64,000 bases of DNA, taken from CAIWHR01 sp963788185. GTDB taxonomy: Bacteria > Pseudomonadota > Gammaproteobacteria > Burkholderiales > Casimicrobiaceae. The notes under the pieces are model-generated. The model ran no database searches. It was not told the origin of the DNA and was given only the letters and a program-made list of their open reading frames with translations. Location of the stretch: positions 496,001-560,000 of the forward strand of contig CAWBGE010000017.1 in the NCBI GenBank assembly GCA_963788185.1, in the 5' to 3' direction. Shown here one piece after another: positions 8,208 to 17,665 of this stretch (within the stretch, counting starts at the first letter, position 1; every line of letters begins with the position of its first letter). The position numbers were made by a program, and so were the translations under genes.

Positions 8208-8948
8208 ATGCGTGTCGGTTTTTTCGTGACCTGCCTCGTCGACCTGATGCGGCCGTCGGTCGGGTTCGCGGCGATAAAGCTGCTGGAGGCGGGCGGCGCC
8301 GAGGTCTTCGTCCCGCCGTCGCAGACCTGCTGCGGGCAGCCGGCCTACAACTCCGGCGATCGCGACGACGCCAAGGCGCTGGCGGAGAAGCTGCTTGCCG
8401 AGTTCGAGGGCTGCGACTACCTCGTGACGCCCTCGGGTTCGTGCGGAGGCATGATCCGCACGCACTACGGCGATCTTCTGGGCGACGATCCGGCGCTGGC
8501 GGCGAGGGCGCAGGCGCTGGCCGATCGCACCTATGAGCTCACCGATTTCCTGGTCCGCGTGCTGAAGCTCGACAAGGTGCCGGGCCGTTTCGACGGTGCC
8601 GTCACCTATCACGACTCCTGCGCGGGCCTGCGCGAGATGAACGTGAAGGCCCAGCCGCGCGAACTGCTTGCGAAAGTGCCGGGCCTCACGCTCGAGGAGA
8701 TGGCGGAGTCCGAGACCTGCTGCGGCTTCGGCGGCACCTTCTCGATCAAGTTCGGCGAGATTTCGGCGCGGTTGGCCGACAAGAAGTGCGAGCACATCGC
8801 TGCCAATGGCGCCGGGACCGTGGTGATGGGGGACGTGGGCTGCCTGCTCAACATCGAGGGGCGCATGCGCCGGCGCGGCGACGGCACGACGCGGTTCCTG
8901 CATGTCGCCGAGGTTCTGGCGGGCGAGAAGCCCTCCGGGCAGCAGTAG
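8208..8948 (+). CDS. lutA: L-lactate oxidation complex protein LutA (LldE/YkgE), CCG-domain iron-sulfur protein
   Basis: One of three proteins (LutABC, also called LldEFG/YkgEFG) that oxidise L-lactate to pyruvate and pass electrons on via iron-sulfur clusters. The 246-residue product has two cysteine-rich CCG domains: TCCGQPAYNSGD with C41-C42, and ETCCGFGG with C171-C172. Each has its partner cysteines upstream (CLVD at residue 9 and HDSC at residue 138). The length matches LutA, about 238-250 residues. It opens a four-gene operon, 39 bases ahead of lutB, with a GGGGAG ribosome-binding site before the ATG. Confidence 0.93.
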   Translation: MRVGFFVTCLVDLMRPSVGFAAIKLLEAGGAEVFVPPSQTCCGQPAYNSGDRDDAKALAEKLLAEFEGCDYLVTPSGSCGGMIRTHYGDLLGDDPALAARAQALADRTYELTDFLVRVLKLDKVPGRFDGAVTYHDSCAGLREMNVKAQPRELLAKVPGLTLEEMAESETCCGFGGTFSIKFGEISARLADKKCEHIAANGAGTVVMGDVGCLLNIEGRMRRRGDGTTRFLHVAEVLAGEKPSGQQ

Positions 8949-8987
8949 TCGCGAGCGCACGGTGGCACACACTCGGAGCGTGATTCG

Positions 8988-10397
8988 ATGCAAGTAACCT
9001 CGATGCACTTCAAGGAAAACGCGCACGTCAAGATGAACGATGCGCTGCTGCAGGGCAACATCGCCCGGCTCAAGGGCAAGTTCGTCAGCGCACGACTGAG
9101 CTCGCTCGGTGAGCTCGACGATTTCGAGGCCACGCGCGACGCGGGCAAAGCCATCCGCGACCGGGCGCTGGACAACCTCGACGTGTGGCTGGAGATCTTC
9201 GAGAAGAATGCCACGGCCCGCGGCGCGACGGTGCTCTACGCGCAAAGCCATTCTGACGTGAACGCGCTGGTGCTCGAGATCGCCGCGCGACACGCGGTGA
9301 AGAAGATCGTCAAGGTCAAGTCGATGGTCTCGGAAGAGTCGGCGCTCGACCACGCGATCGAGGGCGCGGGCCTGCAGGTGGTCGAGACCGACCTCGGCGA
9401 GTACATCCTTCAGATCAACGACTACGAGGCGCCGTCTCACATCGTGGGCCCGTGCCTGCACAAGAACAAGGACGAGATCGCCGATCTCTTCGCACGCGTG
9501 CACGGCACGCCGCGCAAGGACGATGCGGAGGCGCTCTGCCTCGAAGCGCGGCACATGCTGCGCCAGCACTACCTGACTGCCGACATGTGCATCTCCGGCG
9601 GCAACTTCTTCGTCGCCGAGACCGGCTCGGTGGTCCTGGTCACCAACGAAGGCAACGCGACGCTGTCGACGACGCTGCCGAAGGTGCACGTCGCGATCTC
9701 CGGCATCGAGAAGATCGCTCCCACGCTCGAGGACGCGGCCACGCTGCTGCGCCTGCTGCCGCGCTCCGCGACCGGGCAGTCGCTGTCCAACTATCTCGAC
9801 GTCCTGACCGGGACCAAGGGCGCCGGCGAGCATCACGGCACCGAACACATGTATTTCATCCTCATCGACAGCGGGCGCGTCGAAATCCTCGGGAGCGAAG
9901 TGCGCGCTGCGCTGCGCTGCATCCGCTGCGGTGCCTGCATGAACCACTGCCCCGTCTACCAGAGCGTAGGCGGTCATTCGTATGGCTGGGTCTATGGCGG
10001 GCCCATCGGCTCGATCCTGACGCCGATGTACGTCGGCCTCGACAAGGCGCAGGACCTGCCGGCGGCGTCGACGCTGTGCAACCACTGCGGATCGGTGTGT
10101 CCGGTGAAGATCCCGATTCCCGATCTGTTGCGCAAGCTGCGCGAGAAGGCCTACGCGACCGGGCTGCGGCCGTGGTACGAGCGGGCGGGACTGAAGGCGT
10201 GGTCGTTCTTCGCCCGGCGGCCGGCGCTCTATGCGCTGGCGACGCGCGTCGGCGTTCGGGTGATGAAGTTCCTTGGGGGGAGCGAAGGGTGGTTCCATCG
10301 CCTGCCCGTCGGCGCAGGATGGACCGAGGGGCGCGATCTGGCGGCGCCCCCGGGACGGACGTTTCGCGAACTCTATCGCGCGCGGACTTCGCGATGA
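8988..10397 (+). CDS. lutB: L-lactate oxidation complex protein LutB (LldF/YkgF)
   Basis: Iron-sulfur LUD-domain subunit of the lactate utilisation complex. The 469-residue product has an N-terminal LUD fold (about residues 60-300, with the conserved text ISGGNFFVAETGSVVLVTNEGN). A ferredoxin-like pair of cluster motifs follows: CIRCGACMNHCPVY and CNHCGSVCPVKIPI, the latter before a KLREKAY helix. Length fits the family (about 470). I keep the ATG at 8988; a second in-frame ATG at 9003 would also work. Its TGA overlaps the ATG of the following aminotransferase (ATGA, 10394-10397), so the two are translationally coupled. Confidence 0.93.
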   Translation: MQVTSMHFKENAHVKMNDALLQGNIARLKGKFVSARLSSLGELDDFEATRDAGKAIRDRALDNLDVWLEIFEKNATARGATVLYAQSHSDVNALVLEIAARHAVKKIVKVKSMVSEESALDHAIEGAGLQVVETDLGEYILQINDYEAPSHIVGPCLHKNKDEIADLFARVHGTPRKDDAEALCLEARHMLRQHYLTADMCISGGNFFVAETGSVVLVTNEGNATLSTTLPKVHVAISGIEKIAPTLEDAATLLRLLPRSATGQSLSNYLDVLTGTKGAGEHHGTEHMYFILIDSGRVEILGSEVRAALRCIRCGACMNHCPVYQSVGGHSYGWVYGGPIGSILTPMYVGLDKAQDLPAASTLCNHCGSVCPVKIPIPDLLRKLREKAYATGLRPWYERAGLKAWSFFARRPALYALATRVGVRVMKFLGGSEGWFHRLPVGAGWTEGRDLAAPPGRTFRELYRARTSR

Positions 10398-11641
10398 GCA
10401 AGCCGCGCGATACCCTGCAGGGCACGCCCCGGCTTTCGCGCCGCGCGGATTCGCTGGGCACCGAAAACGCATTCGTCGTGCTGGCCGAGGTCAATGCGCT
10501 GGTGCGGGCCGGGCGCGACATCGTCTCATTCTGCATCGGGCAGCCCGACTTCCCGACGCCGGTCAACGTCCAGGACGCGGCGATCGCCGCCATTCGCGGC
10601 GGAAAGCATGGCTACACGCCGTCGGCGGGGATCGACGAATTGCGCGCGGCGGCGGCGGCCGACATGGGGGCGCGGCGCGGGCTCTCGATTCGGCCCGAGG
10701 ATGTCGTCGTCGGCGCCGGCGCCAAGCCTTTCATCGCCTACACGATCGCGTCGGTCACCGACCACGGTGCCGGCGACGAGGTCATCTATCCGGTGCCGGG
10801 ATTCCCCATCTACGAATCGCAGATCGTCGCCAACGGGGCGGTGCCCGTCCCGCTGTATCTGCGCGAGAGCCGCGATTTCGCGTTCGATCCGGCCGAACTC
10901 GAAGCGAAGATCACGCCGATGACGCGGCTCATCATCCTCAACACGCCGCACAATCCCACCGGCGGGATGCTGCGGGGCGCCGATCTCGATGCCATCGCGG
11001 AGACCCTGTCGCGCCATCCGCAGGTCTGGGTGTACGCCGACGAAATCTACTCCCGGCTCGCCTACGCCGGCGGCTTCGAATCGCTCGCCGCGCGCCCGGG
11101 CATGCAGGACCGCACGATCATCAGCGACGGCGCGTCGAAGACCTGGGCGATGACCGGCTGGCGCATCGGGTTCGTCGCCAATCGCACGCTCGCGCCGCTG
11201 TTCACGCGCTGGATCACGAACACCGACTCCTGTGCGTCGCAGATCTCGCAGTGGGCGGCCGTCGAGGCGATCACCGGACCGCAGGATGCGGCCGACGCGA
11301 TGCGCGCGAGCTTCCTCGAGCGGCGCGACCTGATCGTGGGCCTCCTCAACCAGGTGCCGGGCATTCACTGCCGCGTCCCCGGAGGCGCCTTCTACGCCTG
11401 GCCCAACGTCACCGAAGCCTGCCGTATCACCGGCTGCGCGGATTCCGAGGCGTTGCGCAAACGGCTGCTCGGCGAAGCCGGCGTGGCAGTCCTCGCCGAC
11501 ATCCATTTCGGACGCCGGGTGCCGGGCGACGGGCAGCACATCCGTTTTTCGTACGCCGCGTCGCCCGACGCCATACGCGACGGCATCGATCGCCTGGACC
11601 GCTTCGTTCGCGGCCACCTGAAACAGGAGTCCGCACCATGA
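10394..11641 (+). CDS. Pyridoxal-phosphate aminotransferase, class I (aspartate aminotransferase fold), inserted in the lut operon
   Basis: Fold-type I PLP enzyme of 415 residues. Visible landmarks are the NTPHNPTGGML motif, the tyrosine/aspartate pair in VYADEIYSRLAY, the Schiff-base lysine in GASKTWAMTGWRIGF (K249) and the C-terminal arginine in HIRFSYAAS that binds a substrate carboxylate. It resembles AspC-type aminotransferases acting on aspartate, alanine or aromatic substrates; the true substrate cannot be read from sequence. Its start overlaps the lutB stop and its stop overlaps the lutC start, both as ATGA, so it is an integral cistron. One reading is that it links pyruvate from lactate to alanine or another amino acid; that is inference. 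Confidence 0.88.
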   Translation: MSKPRDTLQGTPRLSRRADSLGTENAFVVLAEVNALVRAGRDIVSFCIGQPDFPTPVNVQDAAIAAIRGGKHGYTPSAGIDELRAAAAADMGARRGLSIRPEDVVVGAGAKPFIAYTIASVTDHGAGDEVIYPVPGFPIYESQIVANGAVPVPLYLRESRDFAFDPAELEAKITPMTRLIILNTPHNPTGGMLRGADLDAIAETLSRHPQVWVYADEIYSRLAYAGGFESLAARPGMQDRTIISDGASKTWAMTGWRIGFVANRTLAPLFTRWITNTDSCASQISQWAAVEAITGPQDAADAMRASFLERRDLIVGLLNQVPGIHCRVPGGAFYAWPNVTEACRITGCADSEALRKRLLGEAGVAVLADIHFGRRVPGDGQHIRFSYAASPDAIRDGIDRLDRFVRGHLKQESAP

Positions 11642-12330
11642 CGCGTCCGCTCGCCGACAACCGCCCCGCCCGCGACGCGCTTCTGGCCCGGGTGCGCGTA
11701 GCCCTCGGCAAGACCGGCGACCGCGCCAAGGCGCGGGCCGATGCCGAGGCGTGGCTCGCCGCGCGCACGCAGGGGCCCCGTCCCACGATCAACGGCGATC
11801 TCGTCCCGCGCTTCATCGCCCAGGCGACACGCATGGCGAGCACCGTCGGGCGCCTCGCCGATCGCCGCGCGATTCCCTCCGCTGTCGCGCAATACGTCGA
11901 CGCGCTGACGCTGCCGCCGCAGCTTTCCGCCCAGAAGTCGCACGCCGGCGTGTGCTGGCCGGAGTTCGCGGATCTCGACTGGACCGGCGCCGGTCTCGAT
12001 ATCGCCGTGCGGCCGACCGAGGGCGACGACCGCCTCGGCATCACCGGCGCCTTTTGCGCGATCGCCGAGACCGGCACGCTCGTCGTGCTGTCCGGCGCCG
12101 AGACGCCCACCGCGACGACGTTGCTGCCCGACACGCACATCGCCGTCCTGCGCCCCGAACGCATCGTGGCCGGCATGGAGGATGCGTTCGACCTGATCCG
12201 CCGCGAGCGGGGCGAGTTGCCGCGCGCGATCAACATGATTTCGGGCCCCTCGCGCACCGGCGACATCGAGCAGAGAATCGTGATGGGAGCACACGGGCCT
12301 TACCGCGTGCACATCCTGCTGGTCGGGTGA
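11638..12330 (+). CDS. lutC: L-lactate oxidation complex protein LutC (LldG/YkgG), LUD domain
   Basis: Third LutABC component, a stand-alone LUD-domain protein of 230 residues. The C-terminal half carries the family signature ITGAFCAIAETGTLVVLSG, then LLPDTHIAVLRPERIV and the terminal ISGPSRTGDIEQRIVMGAHGP. The last segment is diagnostic of LUD proteins. The N-terminus (ARDALLARVRVALGKTG) matches the usual LutC opening helix. It overlaps the aminotransferase by 4 bases. The next operon starts 76 bases downstream, so read-through into the antiporter genes is possible. Confidence 0.92.
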   Translation: MTRPLADNRPARDALLARVRVALGKTGDRAKARADAEAWLAARTQGPRPTINGDLVPRFIAQATRMASTVGRLADRRAIPSAVAQYVDALTLPPQLSAQKSHAGVCWPEFADLDWTGAGLDIAVRPTEGDDRLGITGAFCAIAETGTLVVLSGAETPTATTLLPDTHIAVLRPERIVAGMEDAFDLIRRERGELPRAINMISGPSRTGDIEQRIVMGAHGPYRVHILLVG

Positions 12331-12406
12331 CGCTCGCGCGCCGGCTGTCTGCGATGCCCGCGCATCGCCTCGCATCCCTCTCCCACGCGCCGAAGTTGCG
12401 GGCACG

Positions 12407-15214
12407 GTGCTTTTCGCGCTCGTACTGACACCCTTCGCCTCGGCGCTGCTGCTGGCGCTGCTCGGGGCGCGCGCCGCGCGTCATGCGGCGTGGCTCGCCG
12501 GCGCCGCGGCGTTGACCTGCACAGCAATCCTCGTCGGTACCGGGCCGGAGGTGTTCGCCGGCACGGTCCTGCGCGCCGGTGTTCCCTGGTTCCAGGGTGT
12601 CGACTTCGGCTTCCGGATGGACGGGCTCGCGTTCGCCTTCGCGCTTCTCATCGGCGCGATCGGCGCGCTGGTCGTGCTGTACGCGGCGTACTACCTGGCT
12701 CCCACGGACTCTCCGGCGCGATTCTTCGCCAGCCTGCTGGCGTTCATGGGCGCGATGTTCGGCGTCGTGCTCGCCGACAACCTCGTCCTGCTGGTCGTGT
12801 TCTGGGAATTGACCAGCGTCGCTTCGTTCCTGCTCATCGGCTTCTGGACGCACCGTGCCGACGCCCGTCAGGGCGCGCGCATGGCACTGACGATCACCGG
12901 GGCCGGCGGACTGTGCCTGCTGGCCGGCGTACTGCTGATCGGCGAGATGGCCGGCGGCTACGACCTCGATCGCGTGCTCGCCGCCGGGGACGCGATTCGT
13001 GCGCATCGCTGGTATGTCCCCGCGCTGGTGCTGGTGCTGCTCGGCGCGTTCACTAAGTCGGCTCAGTTCCCGTTCCATTTCTGGTTGCCGCACGCGATGG
13101 CTGCGCCGACGCCGGTGTCGGCCTACCTGCATTCGGCGACGATGGTGAAGGCCGGCGTATTCCTGCTCGCGCGCCTCTATCCCGCGCTGGGGATGAGCGA
13201 GCCGTGGTTCCACATCGTCACCAGCGTCGGGCTCGCGACGCTGCTGCTGGGCGCGGCGGTGGCGATCTTCCAGCACGACTTCAAGGGGCTGCTCGCGTAT
13301 TCGACCGTCAGCCATCTCGGGCTCATCACGCTGCTGTTCGGGCTCGATTCTCCGCTTGCGGTGGTGGCTGCCGTTTTTCACATCCTCAACCACGCGGCTT
13401 TCAAGGCGTCGCTGTTCATGGCGGCCGGGATCATCGATCACGAGACTGGTTCGCGCGACATGCGGCAGCTGAACGGACTGTGGCAGACGATGCCGATCAC
13501 CGGCACGCTGGCGATCGTCGCCTGCTCGGCCATGGCGGGGGTTCCGCTGCTCAACGGCTTCCTGTCGAAGGAGATGTTCTTCGCCGAGACCCTGGCCGTC
13601 CAGTCGAATGGGGTGATCGAGTGGGTCGTTCCGGCGGTGGCGACGCTGGGCGCGCTTCTTTCCGTCGCCTACAGCGTCCGCTTCGTCCATGACGTGTTCT
13701 TCAACGGCCAGCCGGTCGGATTGACGAAGACGCCGCACGAGCCGCCGCGCTGGATGCGCGTTCCGGTCGAGGCGCTGGTGGTCGTCTGCCTCCTCGTCGG
13801 CATGCTGCCGGCGCTGACGGTCGGGCCGCTGCTGGCGGTCGCGGCCAGGGCCGCGTTGGGAGGCACGCTGCCCGAGTACAGCCTGGCGATCTGGCATGGC
13901 TTCAACGCGCCGCTGCTGATGAGCATGATGGCTACGCTGGGCGGGGTCGCGCTCTACTTCACGCTACATCGAACGCTCGACCTGCACACCGTCAGCCGGC
14001 TGCCGGTCGACGGCAGGCGCATCTTCGACGCCGTGCTGGGCGGATTGCAGCGTACCGCCGACCGCCTGCTGGGCATGTTGCCGTTCGGCAGTCTGCCCCG
14101 CATGTTGCGCTGGCTGCTCGTTGCGGCGTTGGTCGCCGGCGTCGCGCCGTTCGTCGCCGGGCTGCGGAATCTCAGTCTTCCGACGGCCGTGCCCGAGGTC
14201 GCCGTCGGTGCCGACGCGGTCACCTTCGGCGTGGCGCTGGTGGTGTGGATACTGGGTGTCTCGAGTGCGGTCGCGGCCGGCATCCGGTATCGGCAACGCC
14301 TCACTGCCCTCATTCTGATCGGCGTCACCGGTCTGATGGTGAGCCTCGCGTTTGTGCTGCTGTCCGCGCCCGACCTGGCACTGACACAACTGCTGGTCGA
14401 GACCGTCACCATCGTGCTGATCATGCTGGTGCTGCGCTTTCTCCCGCCTTCGGCGCCTGCCGAGACCGCGGTCGCGCGCCAGTGGCGCGATGCGGGGATC
14501 GCCGCGATTTCGGGACTGGGCGTCGCCGTCGTCGCGTGGGCGGTGCTGGTGCGGCCCTTCGACTCGATCTCGCCGTTCTATCTCGCGCAGGCGCTGTCGG
14601 CGGGGGGCGGCAGCAACGTCGTCAACGTGATCATCGTCGACTTCCGCGGCTTCGACACGCTGGGCGAAATCTCGGTGCTGGGCGTTGCCGCGCTTATCGT
14701 TCATGCGCTGCTCGCACAGTACCGCGCTCCCGCGAGCTTCACGCCTGCGGCGGGAGCGCCGGACTGGAATCCCCTGTTGCTGAAGACCGTCGCCAGGATG
14801 CTGTTGCCGCTGGCGGCGCTGGTGGCCGTGCACCTGTTCCTGCGCGGACACAACCTGCCGGGCGGCGGCTTTGTCGCCGGCCTGGTGCTCGCATCGGCAA
14901 TCGTGGTCCTGCGCATCGCCGGCGGGGCGGACATGTCCGAGTCCCACGACGGGCGCCATGTGTGCCTGATCGCGGCCGGACTCCTGATCGCCGGTGCGAC
15001 GGGCGCCGCCAGCGGCTGGTTAGGGCATCCGTTCCTCACCAGCACGTACGCCCATCCGGAGGTGCCGCTGCTGGGCGACATTCCGCTCGCCAGCGCGGCG
15101 CTTTTCGACCTGGGTGTCTTCCTCTGTGTCGTCGGCGCGACGTTGCTGGCGCTGCTTGCGCCGCGGCAGGTCGCACCATCGACGACGGACACGTCGGCAG
15201 GGAGGGCGCGGTGA
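12407..15214 (+). CDS. mrpA: Mrp-type monovalent cation/H+ antiporter, fused subunits A and B
   Basis: Large membrane subunit (935 residues) of a Mrp/Mnh/Pha antiporter that exchanges Na+ or K+ for protons. Residues 1-560 are a NuoL-like proton-antiporter domain (PFHFWLPHAMAAPTPVSAYLHSATMV, and HDFKGLLAYSTVSHLG). A MrpA C-terminal (DUF4040) segment lies at about 593-681 (LLSAPDLALTQLLVETVTIV). A MnhB domain covers about 734-915 (VNVIIVDFRGFDTLGEISVLG, then LFLRGHNLPGGGFVAG). The A-B fusion marks a group 2 (PhaAB-type) system. The GTG start at 12407 is the first in the frame. The stop overlaps the GTG of subunit C by 4 bases (GTGA). Confidence 0.93.
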   Translation: MLFALVLTPFASALLLALLGARAARHAAWLAGAAALTCTAILVGTGPEVFAGTVLRAGVPWFQGVDFGFRMDGLAFAFALLIGAIGALVVLYAAYYLAPTDSPARFFASLLAFMGAMFGVVLADNLVLLVVFWELTSVASFLLIGFWTHRADARQGARMALTITGAGGLCLLAGVLLIGEMAGGYDLDRVLAAGDAIRAHRWYVPALVLVLLGAFTKSAQFPFHFWLPHAMAAPTPVSAYLHSATMVKAGVFLLARLYPALGMSEPWFHIVTSVGLATLLLGAAVAIFQHDFKGLLAYSTVSHLGLITLLFGLDSPLAVVAAVFHILNHAAFKASLFMAAGIIDHETGSRDMRQLNGLWQTMPITGTLAIVACSAMAGVPLLNGFLSKEMFFAETLAVQSNGVIEWVVPAVATLGALLSVAYSVRFVHDVFFNGQPVGLTKTPHEPPRWMRVPVEALVVVCLLVGMLPALTVGPLLAVAARAALGGTLPEYSLAIWHGFNAPLLMSMMATLGGVALYFTLHRTLDLHTVSRLPVDGRRIFDAVLGGLQRTADRLLGMLPFGSLPRMLRWLLVAALVAGVAPFVAGLRNLSLPTAVPEVAVGADAVTFGVALVVWILGVSSAVAAGIRYRQRLTALILIGVTGLMVSLAFVLLSAPDLALTQLLVETVTIVLIMLVLRFLPPSAPAETAVARQWRDAGIAAISGLGVAVVAWAVLVRPFDSISPFYLAQALSAGGGSNVVNVIIVDFRGFDTLGEISVLGVAALIVHALLAQYRAPASFTPAAGAPDWNPLLLKTVARMLLPLAALVAVHLFLRGHNLPGGGFVAGLVLASAIVVLRIAGGADMSESHDGRHVCLIAAGLLIAGATGAASGWLGHPFLTSTYAHPEVPLLGDIPLASAALFDLGVFLCVVGATLLALLAPRQVAPSTTDTSAGRAR

Positions 15215-15618
15215 TCGCCTTGCTGCTTGCCTCGGCCATCGGCGTGCTAGCCGGCACGGGCGTCTGGCTGCTGCTGCGCGCGCGGACCTTCGATGTCGTG
15301 CTGGGCCTCACGCTGGCTTCGTACGCGACCAATCTGTTCATCTTCGTCATGGGGCGAGTCGCCGTCGGCGCACCGCCGATTCAGCGCGCGGGCGTGGCGC
15401 CAACGCTTGCCCAATATGCCGATCCGTTGCCGCAGGCGCTGGTGCTGACCGCGATCGTCATCTCCTTTGCGATGACGGCGCTGGTGCTGGCGCTGGCACT
15501 GAAGGGGCGGTTCGTCAACGGCAGCGATTCGTGCGACGCTGACATCGGCGACGAAAGGCCGCTCGGCGATCGCGGTGGCGTCCGCGCGGCGGCAGCGCCC
15601 AGCGGCAAGGATCCGTGA
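15211..15618 (+). CDS. mrpC: Mrp antiporter subunit C
   Basis: NuoK-like three-helix subunit of 135 residues. The text LRARTFDVVLGLTLASYATNLFIFVMG, with its buried polar residues, and the later DPLPQALVLTAIVISFAMTALVLAL are the usual MrpC signature. Start is GTG overlapping the subunit A stop. The C-terminal 30 residues after the third helix are hydrophilic and longer than minimal MrpC proteins. The stop (TGA, 15616-15618) overlaps the ATG of subunit D. Confidence 0.93.
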   Translation: MIALLLASAIGVLAGTGVWLLLRARTFDVVLGLTLASYATNLFIFVMGRVAVGAPPIQRAGVAPTLAQYADPLPQALVLTAIVISFAMTALVLALALKGRFVNGSDSCDADIGDERPLGDRGGVRAAAAPSGKDP

Positions 15619-17183
15619 TGGATGCCGCCGCGCACCTCGTCGTCCTTCCGGTGGTGCTGCCCTTGCTCGCGGCCGCGCTGCAACTCGTCGTCGAGCGCCG
15701 GTGGCCGCGCGCGCAGATGCCGATCACGCTGACGGTCACTTTGGCGTTGCTGCTCGTCGCCGGCGCGTTGCTCCGGCGCGCAGACAGCGGCGCAGTCGAC
15801 GTCTACCTGCTCGGCAACTGGCGCGCCCCCTTCGGCATCGCGCTGGCACTGGATCGGCTCGCAGCGCTGCTGCTCGCGCTGACGGCGGGCGTCGCGGTGG
15901 TCGCGGCGACGCATTCCGCGACGGGCTGGGCACGGCGCGGCCCGCACTTCCACGCGTTCTTCCTGTTTCAGATTGCCGGCCTCAACGGCGCCTTCCTGAC
16001 CGCCGACCTGTTCAACCTGTTCGTCTTCTTCGAGGTGCTGCTGATCGCGTCGTATGCGTTGCTGCTGCACGGTGCCGGGGGTCGCGCGCTGCGCAGCGGG
16101 TTTCACTACGTGGTCATCAATCTCGTCGGCTCCTCGCTGTTCCTGATTGCGGCCAGCTTGTTCTACGGGCTCACGGGAACGTTAAATTTCGCCGACCTGG
16201 CGCAAAGGATCGCCGCGGCGCCGGTGGCCGATCGGGAACTTCTGGGCGTGGCGGGCATGTTGCTGCTGGTGGTTTTCGCCCTCAAGGCGGCGATCCTGCC
16301 GCTCGGATTCTGGCTGCCGGACACCTATCGCGCTGCGCCGGCGCCAGTGGCGGTGTTGTTCGCGGTGATGACCAAGGTCGGCATTTATGCCATCGTTCGC
16401 GTGACCACGCTGCTGTTCGGCGCCAGCGGCGGCGTGCTGGCAGGCCTGGGCGCGGTTCCGCTGTATGTGCTGGGGGTGGGCACGGTGGCTCTGGGAGCAC
16501 TGGGAGCGTTGTCGGCGGACCGTTTCAAGGGTCTGGTGGCATCGCTGATCGTCGTGTCGGCGGGAACGCTGGTCGCCGCCGTCGCCACGGGGGCCCAAGC
16601 GGTGCTGGCGGGCGCCCTCTATTACCTCGTTCACAGTACGCTGGCGGCGGCGTTTCTTTTCCTGCTGGCAGACCCGATCGCGCGCCAGCGCGGCGACGAC
16701 GGCGACCGGTTGCAAAGCGGCGCCCGGATGACCGACGCGACGCTCCTCGGACTGCTGACCTTGTTCGGCGCCATGGCGATCGCGGGCTTGCCGCCGCTGT
16801 CGGGATTCATCGGCAAGGTCGGCCTTCTGGAGGCGAGCCGCGGCTTGCCCGAAGCGGCGTCACTCTGGACGGCGGTGCTCGCCGCCGGGTTCGTGGCGAC
16901 GATTGCGCTGGCGCGTGCCGGCAGCCGGATCTTCTGGAAACAGCACCCCGGCGCGGCGTTGGCGGCACCCGCGACGGCCGGGCGCATGGTGTCCGCCGAG
17001 CGCATTGCGATCGGCGCCTTGCTGATCGCGCTCCTGGCACTCATTGCGTTTGCAGCGCCGGTGCAGCGCTACATGCGCGATACTGCGCTGCAACTCCACG
17101 CGCCTTCCGCCTATGTCGGGCGCGTGCTGGGCGCGTTGCCGACGACGCGAAACGAGCATTCGGCGCCGGAGCGGACGAAGTGA
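15618..17183 (+). CDS. mrpD: Mrp antiporter subunit D
   Basis: NuoM/NuoN-like antiporter subunit, one of the two candidate ion channels in the Mrp complex. The 521-residue product has FFLFQIAGLNGAFLTADLFNLFVFFEVLLIASYALL-type helices, and AILPLGFWLPDTYRAAPAPVAVLF, the channel motif with the lysine just before it (FALKAAILPLG). I use ATG 15618 because AAGGA at 15607-15611 is well placed for it; GTG 15615 is equally in frame. The stop overlaps the GTG of subunit E. Confidence 0.94.
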   Translation: MDAAAHLVVLPVVLPLLAAALQLVVERRWPRAQMPITLTVTLALLLVAGALLRRADSGAVDVYLLGNWRAPFGIALALDRLAALLLALTAGVAVVAATHSATGWARRGPHFHAFFLFQIAGLNGAFLTADLFNLFVFFEVLLIASYALLLHGAGGRALRSGFHYVVINLVGSSLFLIAASLFYGLTGTLNFADLAQRIAAAPVADRELLGVAGMLLLVVFALKAAILPLGFWLPDTYRAAPAPVAVLFAVMTKVGIYAIVRVTTLLFGASGGVLAGLGAVPLYVLGVGTVALGALGALSADRFKGLVASLIVVSAGTLVAAVATGAQAVLAGALYYLVHSTLAAAFLFLLADPIARQRGDDGDRLQSGARMTDATLLGLLTLFGAMAIAGLPPLSGFIGKVGLLEASRGLPEAASLWTAVLAAGFVATIALARAGSRIFWKQHPGAALAAPATAGRMVSAERIAIGALLIALLALIAFAAPVQRYMRDTALQLHAPSAYVGRVLGALPTTRNEHSAPERTK

Positions 17184-17665
17184 ACCGGCTCGTTCCCGCG
17201 CCCTGTCTTTCGGTCGCCCTGTGGATCGTCTGGCTGCTGCTGAATCGCTCGTTCTCTCCGGCCCACGTGCTTTTGGGCGCCGTGCTCGCCTGGGTCATTC
17301 CGCTGATCACCGTCGCACCGCAGAGCGGGCACTGTGGATTCCGGCGTCCGTGGGCGGTGCTGCGACTGGCCGTGGTGGTTCTGCGCGACATCGTCGTGTC
17401 GTCGATCGTCGTCGCGCGCCAGATCCTGGGCGCCGAGTCGGCGATCACCCCGGGGTTCGTCCGTGTCCCGATCGCGCTGACCGATGTCCACGCGATCGCC
17501 ACGCTGGCGGGCATCATCACAATGACGCCGGGAACGCTGACCTGCGACGTCGCGTCCGATCGCAGCCACCTGCTGGTGCATGCGTTTCATCTGACGGACG
17601 CCGACGCGCTGGTGGCCGACATCAAGGCGCGCTACGAGGCGCCCTTGCGGGAGATCTTCGAATGA
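17180..17665 (+). CDS. mrpE: Mrp antiporter subunit E
   Basis: Small membrane subunit (161 residues) required for assembly and function of Mrp complexes. Visible are the NRSFSPAHVLLGAVLAWVIP opening, a second hydrophobic stretch before VARQILG, and the conserved C-terminal part GIITMTPGTLTCDVASDRSHLLVHAFH, which is diagnostic for MrpE. GTG start overlaps the subunit D stop and its own stop overlaps the ATG of subunit F, continuing the run of 4-base overlaps. Confidence 0.93.
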   Translation: MNRLVPAPCLSVALWIVWLLLNRSFSPAHVLLGAVLAWVIPLITVAPQSGHCGFRRPWAVLRLAVVVLRDIVVSSIVVARQILGAESAITPGFVRVPIALTDVHAIATLAGIITMTPGTLTCDVASDRSHLLVHAFHLTDADALVADIKARYEAPLREIFE

